The notes: generated by a model from the sequence alone, not told the origin. A stretch of 12,693 bases of DNA from Desulfobacteraceae bacterium (GCA_030618925.1 JAUXCK010000031.1:1-12693); one strand, 5' to 3'; numbered from the stretch's first letter, positions 1 through 7,224 are shown. A program made the numbers and translations.

Positions 1-1178
1 TCCCGGATAGCCATGCGCGGCTGAAAAGCAACATGATTGCAGACCATGGCGGCATGTCCCCTGTACTGCCGGAAAACAGAATCAAGCACGTCGTCGCGCT
101 CATCCCAGGCAAAATCCACATCGATATCCGGCGGATCTGAACGGCCTGGATTCAAAAAACGCTCAAAATAGAGATTGTGTTTGATCGGGCAGACATTGGT
201 GATCCCGAGACAGTACGCCACAAGGGAGGCTGCGCCGCTGCCGCGTCCGCAAATCCGGGGGCTGCGCGCCACAATGTCCTGAACCACAAGAAAATAGGAT
301 GAAAAAAATTTCTTTTCAATAACAGCGAGCTCATGTTCAAGACGATCAACCACTGTTTCAGAAAGGTCATTTCCGTAACGACGACGCGCGCCTTTATAGG
401 CCGCGACCCGCAGGGCTTCTTGAGCGGTACAGCCATTATCACCGGTCCACGGCGGCATGACAAGCCCGAAACGCGGCCCGGTAAATGTCAGCCTTTCAGC
501 GATGGCCTCTGTCGCCCTGATGGCATCCGGCCATGGCGCAAACCGTTCGGCATATCGGGCGGAAGGGGCCAGCCAGGCATCAGCAGGGGCAATATCATTT
601 GCGGTCAATCGGGAGAAAGACGTATTCAGGTCAATTGCCCTCAGCAGACGATGGACGTCAACATCCCCCGGATCAAGAAAAAAACTCCCGGGCGTGGCAA
701 CCGCCGGCACGCCAAGCTGCCGGGCAACCTGTCTCAGCCGGAATGACGCACTGCTGGGCCTTCGAGGCAGCGCCGCTGCCGTGACTGCCCCGGCTCCGGC
801 CAGGGCCTTCAAAAGTTCAGGGGCCCGGGTAAGAATGACGAGACCCTTGGTATAGGCAAAAAGATCGGACCTTAAATCAAACGGATTATCTGAATGACGG
901 CGGGTGATCAAACGGCAAAGATTGCGATAGCCGGTATTGTTTTCGACCAAACAGACAACACGACAGCTGGAATTGGGATCTGTTAATTCTGCGCCTACAA
1001 CAGGTGTTATCCCGGTTCTCCGGCAGGCTTTTAGAAAATGCCACAGGCCGTAAAGATTGTCCGTATCGGTGATGGCCAGGCGGGTATACCCCAGCGCCTT
1101 TGCGGCCAGGCAAATCTGCTCAGGGGAACAGGTTCCCCACATGAGCGAATAATGAGAGCGAACCGTCAGGGGAATCAT
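1..1178 (-). CDS. dnaE2: Error-prone DNA polymerase III alpha-like subunit (DnaE2/ImuC type), N-terminal part, runs off the window
   Basis: Translesion DNA polymerase of the C family, expected to work with ImuB in SOS-induced mutagenesis. The minus-strand frame is open from the ATG at 1178-1176 to the window edge (392 codons). The start MIPLTVRSHYSLMWG opens a PHP domain; the usual paired histidines of the HxHSxYS motif read T and R here, leaving only H9, so the PHP metal site looks degenerate. Residues 311-322 (GRGSGAASLVAY) and 350-356 (PDIDVDF) are polymerase-core motifs; D351 and D353 match the first two catalytic aspartates of bacterial DnaE, and the third lies beyond the window. The ATG overlaps the imuB stop as ATGA, so the two genes are probably translationally coupled. 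Assignment to DnaE2 rather than the replicative DnaE1 rests mainly on this context and on the weak PHP motif. Confidence 0.9.
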   Translation of the reverse strand, partial: MIPLTVRSHYSLMWGTCSPEQICLAAKALGYTRLAITDTDNLYGLWHFLKACRRTGITPVVGAELTDPNSSCRVVCLVENNTGYRNLCRLITRRHSDNPFDLRSDLFAYTKGLVILTRAPELLKALAGAGAVTAAALPRRPSSASFRLRQVARQLGVPAVATPGSFFLDPGDVDVHRLLRAIDLNTSFSRLTANDIAPADAWLAPSARYAERFAPWPDAIRATEAIAERLTFTGPRFGLVMPPWTGDNGCTAQEALRVAAYKGARRRYGNDLSETVVDRLEHELAVIEKKFFSSYFLVVQDIVARSPRICGRGSGAASLVAYCLGITNVCPIKHNLYFERFLNPGRSDPPDIDVDFAWDERDDVLDSVFRQYRGHAAMVCNHVAFQPRMAIR

Positions 1179-2359
1179 CCCGCAGCCTTTAAAAGTGTGC
1201 GCCCCACCTGGATTGCCTTTCGGCCGAACCGCCGGCGAATCGTGTCAAGAGCGGTCATGAGATGCTCTTTTTTTTTATTTTCCGCTTTAAATTCGGCAAA
1301 GAGTTCCAGCTGTGCCGGCGGAGGAATAAGGCGATCGCAAATCAAGGCAAGATGCCGGATCCGGACACGGCGGGTCCAGGCGCGTTTCAGGGCAAGTTTT
1401 GCTGAAACAAAAAGATCAAAATCATTGGCTGTACCGGGATTGACTGCCGCCTGGCGAACAATCCGCTTCCCATCAGAATAATCAAGAATGACGCCAACCC
1501 GTCTGGCTGCAAGCCGCTGCCCACGCAAATCCGCGCCTGCCTGCTCTATGAGCTGGTACAATACGCCTTCCACTGATGATACACAATTGGTATCATTGCC
1601 AAACCCGTGATCAAAGCGCATCTTCGGCCGCCTCTGCCAGGCAGGCGTCACCAGCGACGGGTCAATTCCGCGCACCGCATCATACAGGGCCCGGCTGCGC
1701 GTGTTGAACAAAACATCCAGCTGGTCCATGGTCAAAACAGCCACTTGGCCTGCACGGGTCAGGTTGAATTCCCAAAACCGTTTCAAATCGCCTGCTTCAA
1801 TACCTGGAATAAGATAGATCGGAAGCGGTCTAAGAAAACTTTCTTCATCACCCGGCCTGACAATATACTCGCCAAAGGGTTTGACCAGACGGGTCGCCAC
1901 CTTAGCGACCAGCTTATTGACGGCCAGCGCCCAGATAGGATCAAAACCCATATCCGCACGCACATTCTTACAAATCCGCCAGGCCACATCCTGAGGCGGA
2001 CCCAGCAGCTTTCCTGTTCCGGTAACATCCACAAACAAATGGCCATTCTGGTCAGCGGCTTCTATCAATGGTGAATAGGGCAAAGCGCGTTTAAAAAATT
2101 CTGCCGTGGCACGCTCATACCGGTCCGTATGCGGCGGCAGCACTGCCGCATCCCTGCAGAAACGCAGGGCCCGTCTCAAAGCCATTCCTTTGCGCACCCC
2201 TTGCTGATAGGCCTCCTCGCTCATATCATACACAGTCGCCCGTGCAGCGCCTTCAGGGGCTATAATGACCGGGCATTTTCGCAGCCGGCTGTCCACCTGC
2301 CGTTCCACTGCAACGGCAAAGTCAGCCACGTTTAAATGAATAATGGACCGCTCCTTCAT
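1175..2359 (-). CDS. imuB: ImuB-like Y-family DNA polymerase, probably catalytically inactive
   Basis: A DinB/UmuC-like protein of 394-395 residues whose usual role in ImuB-DnaE2 mutasomes is as an adaptor between the sliding clamp and DnaE2. Numbered from a possible GTG at 2362, the first active-site block IIHLNVADF has N11 where DinB has its first catalytic aspartate and A13 where DinB has D10. The second block (YSPLIEAADQNGHLFVDVTG) lacks the SxDE pattern. This agrees with the known loss of catalytic carboxylates in ImuB. Near the C-terminus QLELF (residues 351-355) fits the beta-clamp-binding consensus QLxLF, followed by the family-like DTIRRRFG. The ATG at 2359 is preferred because it forms TGATG with the stop of the upstream short ORF. 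The stop at 1177-1175 overlaps the dnaE2 start. No imuA is present in the window. Confidence 0.85.
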   Translation of the reverse strand: MKERSIIHLNVADFAVAVERQVDSRLRKCPVIIAPEGAARATVYDMSEEAYQQGVRKGMALRRALRFCRDAAVLPPHTDRYERATAEFFKRALPYSPLIEAADQNGHLFVDVTGTGKLLGPPQDVAWRICKNVRADMGFDPIWALAVNKLVAKVATRLVKPFGEYIVRPGDEESFLRPLPIYLIPGIEAGDLKRFWEFNLTRAGQVAVLTMDQLDVLFNTRSRALYDAVRGIDPSLVTPAWQRRPKMRFDHGFGNDTNCVSSVEGVLYQLIEQAGADLRGQRLAARRVGVILDYSDGKRIVRQAAVNPGTANDFDLFVSAKLALKRAWTRRVRIRHLALICDRLIPPPAQLELFAEFKAENKKKEHLMTALDTIRRRFGRKAIQVGRTLLKAAG

Positions 2360-2550
2360 CACACCACCTTCAGCCCGTGCCGGGTGAGCAGCCGTGTCAT
2401 TTGCAGAGCATTTTCCGTGGCCTGGGCCCGGACATGATTATTAAAAAAAATAACGCCTTTCCTTGTCTGACAGCTCATGGGATCGATTTTTTCTTTGACC
2501 CACTCGTCGAGCTGATCATCAGAATAATGATAATCAAACTGCTGCTGCAT
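2359..2550 (-). pseudogene. C-terminal remnant of a DUF72 (YecE-like) protein
   Basis: A 63-codon frame, starting MQQQFDYHYSDDQLDEW and containing VIFFNNHVRAQATENALQM. The YxYSxxxLxEW and FFNNHxRxQAxxNAxxL patterns are the C-terminal signature of DUF72 proteins, which are normally about 240-290 residues, so roughly three quarters of the protein is missing at the N-terminus. Upstream of the ATG lies an array of TTCGACATTCG-type repeats. The frame stays open some way into these repeats, reading FDIR-x-S units, but offers no other start there. The stop overlaps the imuB ATG as TGATG, so the remnant may still be translated as a short peptide that couples imuB to the operon. A functional small protein cannot be excluded, but no ribosome-binding site is obvious. 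Confidence 0.65.
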
Positions 2551-2563
2551 ATTCCCCGAACGC

Positions 2564-2651
2564 CGAATGTCGAAAGCAAAAAGAGAATATCCAATGTCGA
2601 GAACAAAAAAAGAATTTCGAATGTCGAATACTGAATGTCGAATGTCGAAGG
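2564..2651. repeat. Array of CGAATGTCGAA / TTCGACATTCG-type short repeats
   Basis: Degenerate units based on GAATGTCGAA recur about every 9-20 bases, separated by A-rich spacers. Read on the minus strand, one frame gives FDIR-x-S-like peptide units and stays open into the DUF72 remnant. The array lies directly before the truncated DUF72 start. Confidence 0.75.
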
Positions 2652-2720
2652 AATGAGTCGCTTCGCTCCGTCAATTTAAATGTAATTGATACGCCGCAGG
2701 CGTACCTCCCTTCGTTATTC
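2640..2720. repeat. Imperfect palindromic intergenic element, copy 1
   Basis: Left arm GAATGTCGAAGGAATGAG (2640-2657) and right arm CTCCCTTCGTTATTC (2706-2720) are imperfect inverted repeats. Inside are GTCGCTTCGCTCCGTCAATT (2657-2676), an inner CAATT/AATTG pair, and a small hairpin ACGCC-GCA-GGCGT (2691-2703). A related element is at 9206-9283, with the 20-bp core matching at 18 positions. Confidence 0.6.
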
Positions 2721-2758
2721 GATATTCGCTCTTAAAATGTTCGATATTCGCTCTTAAA
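2718..2758. repeat. Two perfect 19-bp direct repeats overlapping the lexA stop
   Basis: TTCGATATTCGCTCTTAAA occurs at 2718-2736 and 2740-2758, separated by three bases. The second copy includes the complement of the lexA TAA stop (2754-2756). Confidence 0.85.
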
Positions 2759-3386
2759 GCCCTCTCTGAACGCCAATGACTTTTCCCTGGACCAGAACCT
2801 CATTAAACCTGTAGGTCATGACGTCAAAGGCTGGATTTTCAGGATGGAGTTCAATCCTGTTTTTCCGCCGGAAAAAGCGTTTAACCGTTGCTTCCTCCTG
2901 ATGGATGAGGGCGACAATGATCTCGCCATTTTCCGCGAACTGGCGGGGCTCGCAAATGACCAGATCTCCATCCAGGATGGCCGCGTCCTTCATAGAATCC
3001 CCTTCTACCTTGAGTGCAAACAAATTATCCCCCTGATACATGGATGCATCAACCACAAGGCTGCCGCCCCACTCCTGCTGTGCATATAACGGCAGGCCGG
3101 CAGCAATGTTTCCAATAACCGGAATTTCCAACCAACGCATGGCACCTGCTGTCTCCCGGGTACGATTCAGAAGGAAGACCGTGCGGCTATAACGCCCGTC
3201 ACGCCGGACAAGTCCTTTTTGTTCAAGTGTTTTTATCAATTGGGATATAGCTGCATGACTCACTCCCATTTCTGCAGCAGCCCGGCGCAGGCTGGGTGCT
3301 CTCCCGGTACGGGCGATCTCTTTCTCCAGATAACTGAAAAACTGCTGCTGCTTTTGGGTCAGGTTGGGGGTCTGCAAAGGTTTCAT
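2754..3386 (-). CDS. lexA: LexA repressor
   Basis: SOS-response repressor and self-cleaving S24 protease, here heading the imuB-dnaE2 operon it presumably controls. From the ATG at 3386 it has 210 residues. An N-terminal winged-helix domain begins LTQKQQQFFSYLEKEI and carries a recognition-helix region APSLRRAAAEMGVSHAAISQ. Next comes the cleavage site A96-G97 (IAAGLP), then the catalytic serine S131 (VEGDSM) and lysine K169 (ATVKRF), in LexA order and spacing. A TTG start eight codons upstream is possible, but the ATG has AGAGA at a suitable distance. The TAA stop (2756-2754) lies inside the second copy of a 19-bp direct repeat, so the gene end is part of the repeat. Transcription is divergent from the kinase-like gene. 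Confidence 0.95.
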   Translation of the reverse strand: MKPLQTPNLTQKQQQFFSYLEKEIARTGRAPSLRRAAAEMGVSHAAISQLIKTLEQKGLVRRDGRYSRTVFLLNRTRETAGAMRWLEIPVIGNIAAGLPLYAQQEWGGSLVVDASMYQGDNLFALKVEGDSMKDAAILDGDLVICEPRQFAENGEIIVALIHQEEATVKRFFRRKNRIELHPENPAFDVMTYRFNEVLVQGKVIGVQRGL

Positions 3387-3420
3387 ATGGCAATTCTCTT
3401 TTATGATCAAAATTGTCTTT

Positions 3421-3446
3421 CGATTAAGGTTATGATTACGATTACG
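3421..3446. repeat. Degenerate CGATTA (TAATCG) hexamer repeat
   Basis: On the minus strand this reads CGTAATCGTAATCATAACC followed by TTAATCG, a period-6 pattern of the same family as the longer array at 7028-7092, in the opposite orientation. It lies about 35 bases upstream of the lexA start. Confidence 0.55.
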
Positions 3447-3596
3447 GGCACGGATATGAAATCTGGGTATTTATATCACGGTGACATACTCAAGTAAATA
3501 TAAATGTAAAGGTGAATGTAAATTATGTATAGGTCAGGAGACAGCCCACCCGGCAGGAACAGCATGGCGGTATTGCTCTGGAAACGTCGAATTTCA

Positions 3597-3626
3597 TTGA
3601 CAATACCCTAAAAAAACAGGTATATT
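3597..3626 (+). promoter_or_regulatory. Sigma70-like promoter with a palindrome filling the spacer, for the kinase-like gene
   Basis: A perfect -35 TTGACA (3597-3602) is followed after 18 bases by TATATT (3621-3626). The region from 3603 to 3623 is an interrupted palindrome with arms ATACC (3603-3607) and GGTAT (3619-3623) around an A-rich centre, reaching from the -35 edge into the -10. That is a typical place for a repressor operator. The kinase start is about 80 bases downstream. The cognate regulator is unknown; it does not match the CTGT-N8-ACAG LexA box. Confidence 0.55.
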
Positions 3627-3710
3627 TATGTGTTCATTATCGTATTGATATGAATTCTTCCCCCACCCCCTGCCCTTTTTGTGGGTTAAAGTGACCAAAG
3701 CTCCCTCAAC

Positions 3711-6170
3711 ATGATAAAAAAAAGCATATTATTTCTTGTCCTGATGCTCATTGTGATAATGGGATTTCTGTTTCTAAATTATGAGAAATCTATCGAAAAG
3801 GATATTCTTTATTTAAAAAATGGAACAACAATTATCTCGGAGGAAACCTGGGAGGGCGGACATCTCATTTATTACAGAGAAGGTTCTGTCAGCCTTTTCC
3901 TTGAAAAGGAAAAAGTAGCGTTCATTGCTTACGGAGACATCCAGGAGACGCTCACCGGACAAAAAATGCTGTTTCGCTATATTTCGGAAGGACAAGGAAA
4001 AATATTCAAGATGGCCGATAACAGCGGCCGCCAAATAGAGGAGACCAAAAGCCGGCTCGCAGTCTTTTGGAATAAAGTCTCGTCATGGATGCTTTTCATC
4101 ATAGTCTTACCCGTCTCTCTGATCATCATCCGAAGTTTAAAACGAAAGCCATGGAGAATCAAAAAAGAACCGCCGTTGAAACAGGACACCCCCGCATCGG
4201 AGGCCATGCCGCCGCAGAGGGATCAGGATATGCAGGATCTCTCAGACACCCTGAGGATCGTACATTTTTTTCTTGCCCTTTTCAGGCTTCAGATAAAAGC
4301 GTCCGGCGATGCAGATTCAGAATGGGTGCCAATAGGGAAACCGGCACTGAATTCCACCCAGGTGTATCAGCTGCGCATAAAGCATGACGGAGAATGGATT
4401 TCAAGACGAATGAGCATCGGCCCGCTGGGAGAAGAGAGCGGCAGCAAAAGCGACTGCTTCTATGTGATCTATGATGTGCATATGGTAATTAAAATACCGT
4501 CAACACCTGTAAATGATTTTTACACCTATATTGAAAATATCAAAAGAGAAGGACGTATTGTCGACAAACTGGCCCCAAAAGAATGTATCATACCCAAAAT
4601 ATCCGTCATTCTGCAGAGGGTTTATGAATATCCCGGGGCAGACAATCTAACACCGGAAAAGCTTGAGGAAAAATATATCAGGCTTCTGGGGAACAGGAAA
4701 GACCTGCAGGAATATCTCAAAATCGGGGATACATTTGTATTTTTTATGGATTTGTCAAAATATTATTTTCTGGGCCATATTGTTAAGCGCCTTCACGATT
4801 TAAGCCGGAAAATGGTGGATGAAATTACAACAAACCCGGGACTAATCTGGGATGCCCAGGCGTTTACCGGACGATACGGCTTTGAAAGCGGGGCTGTGTG
4901 TTATAATATCCAGAATTTATATGCCGCGTGCGAAACCGACATCAGAAAAGAGCTGGCACAAACCCAGGATCCGGAAACAATACAGCCATATCAGCTCAAA
5001 GGCTGGTTTCTGAATCATCTGGCGGGAAGGCAAATTGCCTTTGACAAGGAGACTTTGAACGAGACAGGTGTCGAAAAACTGAACGCCCTCTTCAAATCCA
5101 GATTCAAACATAATGCCCGGATCGTTAAAAAATATCGGGGGACGATCCGAAAATACATTCGGGAAAAAAATATTATCCAAAACAGGCCCCTGGTAGAAAG
5201 CATTGCAAGCAATATCCTCGAACTGCTGGCCTGGCTCGGGATGAAAAAAGTGGCCATGCGGGATCTCAAGCCCGATAATCTGCTCGTGGCAGGAGACCCT
5301 GCCAATTATCCCCGGTTTTTAAAATCCGCAGCCGATTACAGCATCGGCCTGATCGATGTGGAAACAGCCGTTAATATTGACGCATCAGACAAAGAAAAAA
5401 TTCCCCAGCCGAAACTGGGAGGCACACCCAATTACGCCACACCGTCCCATCTTCTTAATAATGATGCACTGCGCAGTGTGTTTAATGACCTGCCTCATAT
5501 CCTTCATATTCAAGACTGGCAGGCCGCCCTTGCCATCATCTATAAAGTCGCTACCGGAGACACCTTATTTAAACGGACGTCCAAATTACTGCCGGAGATC
5601 ATAAAAAAAATTCAAATGCTTTCTGCCGGCGCACACTCCCCGGCAGATACCGTCAAAATCGTCAGCCAGATGTTCTGGCAGAGCGCACAGGCGGAGTTTT
5701 TTGCGAAAACAGACGCAATGGCGCCACAGCTCAACAGTGCAACAATCGAACTCACAGAAAATAGTAAACGCATGCTAAAGGATGCGGCGGTTAAGATGAG
5801 ACAAGATCTGGTGGAAGAGGCTGAAAAAACCATTTCCCAAACAAAATTTACCACGGAAAAAAACCGCCGGCAACTGCTCGAAGCATCGCCGGAAGAGATC
5901 GGACGGATAAGGGCCAGATGGGAGCGCAAGCCAAACAAGTCCCAAAATGAGTCGGTAAAAACAGCGCAGATCACAACCTTTCTCACTACCCTTGAACGAC
6001 TCAGGCAGCAGGCTGACGACATGGGTCAAATAACAAAAATATGTGACCGGCCCGAAGCCAAACTAAATCTTCATGTATTACTTTCATTCATGTTTGCTAT
6101 TATATTGAATTCAATGTATAAAAATGAATGGAATGTGATTGATAGCAGCCGAAAAACGAGACCCCTATGA
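3711..6170 (+). CDS. Membrane-anchored protein-kinase-like protein of atypical architecture
   Basis: An 819-residue protein. Hydrophobic helices at about 5-23 and 125-141 flank a region of about 100 residues that is probably extracytoplasmic (YLKNGTTIISEETWEGGHLIYYREG); the rest should be cytoplasmic. Kinase-fold marks occur in order: VIKIP with a candidate ATP-binding K261; catalytic loop MRDLKPDN (516-523, with D518, K520 and N523 in place; H of HRD is M); IGLIDVE with D549 replacing DFG; GGTPNYATPSHLL (570-582) as activation segment and degenerate APE; and D602 in QDWQAALAIIYKVATGDTLF. About 255 residues separate K261 from D518, far more than in a typical kinase, implying a large insertion. 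Residues 680-770 are charged and probably helical, and 788-800 is hydrophobic. No close family is recognised. There is no clear Shine-Dalgarno sequence. The stop overlaps pgeF as ATGA. Activity on protein or small-molecule substrates is unknown. Confidence 0.8.
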   Translation: MIKKSILFLVLMLIVIMGFLFLNYEKSIEKDILYLKNGTTIISEETWEGGHLIYYREGSVSLFLEKEKVAFIAYGDIQETLTGQKMLFRYISEGQGKIFKMADNSGRQIEETKSRLAVFWNKVSSWMLFIIVLPVSLIIIRSLKRKPWRIKKEPPLKQDTPASEAMPPQRDQDMQDLSDTLRIVHFFLALFRLQIKASGDADSEWVPIGKPALNSTQVYQLRIKHDGEWISRRMSIGPLGEESGSKSDCFYVIYDVHMVIKIPSTPVNDFYTYIENIKREGRIVDKLAPKECIIPKISVILQRVYEYPGADNLTPEKLEEKYIRLLGNRKDLQEYLKIGDTFVFFMDLSKYYFLGHIVKRLHDLSRKMVDEITTNPGLIWDAQAFTGRYGFESGAVCYNIQNLYAACETDIRKELAQTQDPETIQPYQLKGWFLNHLAGRQIAFDKETLNETGVEKLNALFKSRFKHNARIVKKYRGTIRKYIREKNIIQNRPLVESIASNILELLAWLGMKKVAMRDLKPDNLLVAGDPANYPRFLKSAADYSIGLIDVETAVNIDASDKEKIPQPKLGGTPNYATPSHLLNNDALRSVFNDLPHILHIQDWQAALAIIYKVATGDTLFKRTSKLLPEIIKKIQMLSAGAHSPADTVKIVSQMFWQSAQAEFFAKTDAMAPQLNSATIELTENSKRMLKDAAVKMRQDLVEEAEKTISQTKFTTEKNRRQLLEASPEEIGRIRARWERKPNKSQNESVKTAQITTFLTTLERLRQQADDMGQITKICDRPEAKLNLHVLLSFMFAIILNSMYKNEWNVIDSSRKTRPL

Positions 6171-6973
6171 CTGCATTTGGATCAGGCACCCAGGCCGGGA
6201 ATTTCACAAGGAAAAACAATCTCTTTATTTATGAATTCCCCGGTCTTTCAGCCTTTTCTGAAATCCGCCACGGCATTTTTACGCGCAAGGGCGGTACCAG
6301 CCCTCCGCCATTTTCGAGCCTGAATGTGAGCCTGGATGTGGGCGATAATGCCTGTCTGGTCGAAAAAAACAAGACAAAGGTCTCAGCATATTTTAACAAA
6401 GACGAACTTGTTTTCACCCACCAGGTTCATGGATCTGATGTTCTGGTTTTTAAAAATGCCGACACAGATCGTCCCGGTCCAGACAAGGTCGTTTTAGAAG
6501 GGGACGCCATGATCACAGATGTTCCCGGGAAAATGCTCGCAATCAAGGCCGCCGACTGCCAGCCTGTTTTTCTGTTTGATCCTGTCCAAAAGGTCGTTGC
6601 CAATATTCACTCCGGCTGGCGCGGCAGTCTGCAGAATATCATCAAAAGCACCCTCAACCGGATGAAAAGCGATTTCAGCTGCAATCCTTCAAATATCATT
6701 GCCGGGATCGGGCCCTCTCTTGGACCGTGCTGCGGGGAATTCATTCATTTCAAAAGGGAAATTCCTGAACCCTACTGGAAATACAAGGATGAGCGCGATC
6801 ACTTTGATTTTTGGGCCATCAGTCTTGATCAGCTTTGTGCGGCCGGCGTGCCTGCTGAAAACATCCACATCAGCCGGATCTGCACCTCCTGTCACACGGA
6901 CCTCTTCTTTTCCTATCGCAAAGAGGGCATCACCGGCCGCTTTGCTGCGGTAATTGGCTTAAAGAATAACTGA
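6167..6973 (+). CDS. pgeF: YfiH/PgeF laccase-domain protein (peptidoglycan editing factor or purine nucleoside phosphorylase family)
   Basis: 268 residues, close to the usual family length. Family blocks are complete: HGIFTRKGGTS (35-45), THQVHG, GDAMIT, AADCQPV (128-134), NIHSGWRGS (146-154), GIGPSLGPCCGEF and CTSCHTDLFFSYR. H88, C131 and H148 are the expected zinc-binding triad. Members of this family have been described as peptidoglycan editing factors that remove wrongly incorporated residues, and as purine nucleoside phosphorylases or adenosine deaminases; the sequence does not decide between these. The ATG overlaps the kinase stop (ATGA), indicating co-transcription and coupling. The downstream gap begins with no obvious terminator and leads into a 6-bp repeat array. 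Confidence 0.92.
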   Translation: MTAFGSGTQAGNFTRKNNLFIYEFPGLSAFSEIRHGIFTRKGGTSPPPFSSLNVSLDVGDNACLVEKNKTKVSAYFNKDELVFTHQVHGSDVLVFKNADTDRPGPDKVVLEGDAMITDVPGKMLAIKAADCQPVFLFDPVQKVVANIHSGWRGSLQNIIKSTLNRMKSDFSCNPSNIIAGIGPSLGPCCGEFIHFKREIPEPYWKYKDERDHFDFWAISLDQLCAAGVPAENIHISRICTSCHTDLFFSYRKEGITGRFAAVIGLKNN

Positions 6974-7027
6974 CTCTTTCGCTTCGGCCGGGGTGTCATT
7001 AAAACCATTGGTCAGCGCCCAAATCCC

Positions 7028-7092
7028 TATCTTAATCGTAATCGTAATCTTAATCGTAATCGTAATTCCAATCTTAATCTTAACCATAATCT
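7028..7092. repeat. Hexamer tandem array, consensus TAATCG/TAATCT
   Basis: After a leading TATCT come about ten consecutive 6-base units in register: TAATCG twice, TAATCT, TAATCG twice, TAATTC, CAATCT, TAATCT, TAACCA and TAATCT. It lies between pgeF and pyrK and is related to the short stretch at 3421-3446. Confidence 0.85.
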
Positions 7093-7130
7093 CAGGCGTA
7101 AACCAATATTTTTACTTTCACCGCTTCGGC

Positions 7131-7159
7131 TTGCACATCTCTTAAAAATCATGTAAATC
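7131..7159 (+). promoter_or_regulatory. Possible promoter for pyrK-selD
   Basis: TTGCAC (7131-7136) and TAAATC (7154-7159) are separated by 17 bases, about 75 bases before the pyrK start. The match to consensus is only moderate, and readthrough from pgeF is an alternative. Confidence 0.3.
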
Positions 7160-7179
7160 AATTAGAATAATGTCCATCA

Positions 7180-7224
7180 CCGGGCTCTTTTGGACACGAT
7201 GGCATTAAGACAAAAAAGCCGGAG
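7180..7224 (+). promoter_or_regulatory. Leader hairpin overlapping the pyrK ribosome-binding site
   Basis: CCGGGCTCTTTTG (7180-7192) can pair, with a bulge and one mismatch, with CAAAAAAGCCGG (7211-7222). The right arm overlaps the Shine-Dalgarno GGAG (7221-7224) that serves the ATG at 7234. This could modulate initiation; no partner or ligand is evident. Confidence 0.35.

Larger units (their letters stand above)
3387..3710. other. Divergent intergenic region between lexA and the kinase-like gene
   Basis: The 324 bases hold a short CGATTA/TAATCG hexamer stretch (3421-3446), a small palindrome TCACGGTGA (3476-3484) about 90 bases upstream of lexA that could be an operator but matches no SOS box I can name, an A/T-rich stretch with repeated AATGTAAA (about 3490-3530), and the promoter-palindrome at 3597-3626. 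A C-rich leader (3661-3676) precedes the kinase start. No coding sequence is evident. Confidence 0.55.

Noticed and set aside
333..855. Several plus-strand frames of 80-140 codons
   Set aside because: They are opposite the dnaE2 frame, which carries recognisable polymerase motifs.
2564..2758. CRISPR-like array after lexA
   Set aside because: Units are short, degenerate and irregularly spaced, with no spacer-length unique sequences or cas genes.
3476..3484. TCACGGTGA as a LexA box for lexA
   Set aside because: It is a short palindrome at a suitable place, but it matches no SOS box I can name and is not seen elsewhere in the window.
5612..6029. Minus-strand frames opposite the 3' part of the kinase-like gene
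   Set aside because: Serine- and phenylalanine-rich antisense translations without recognisable motifs or ribosome-binding sites.
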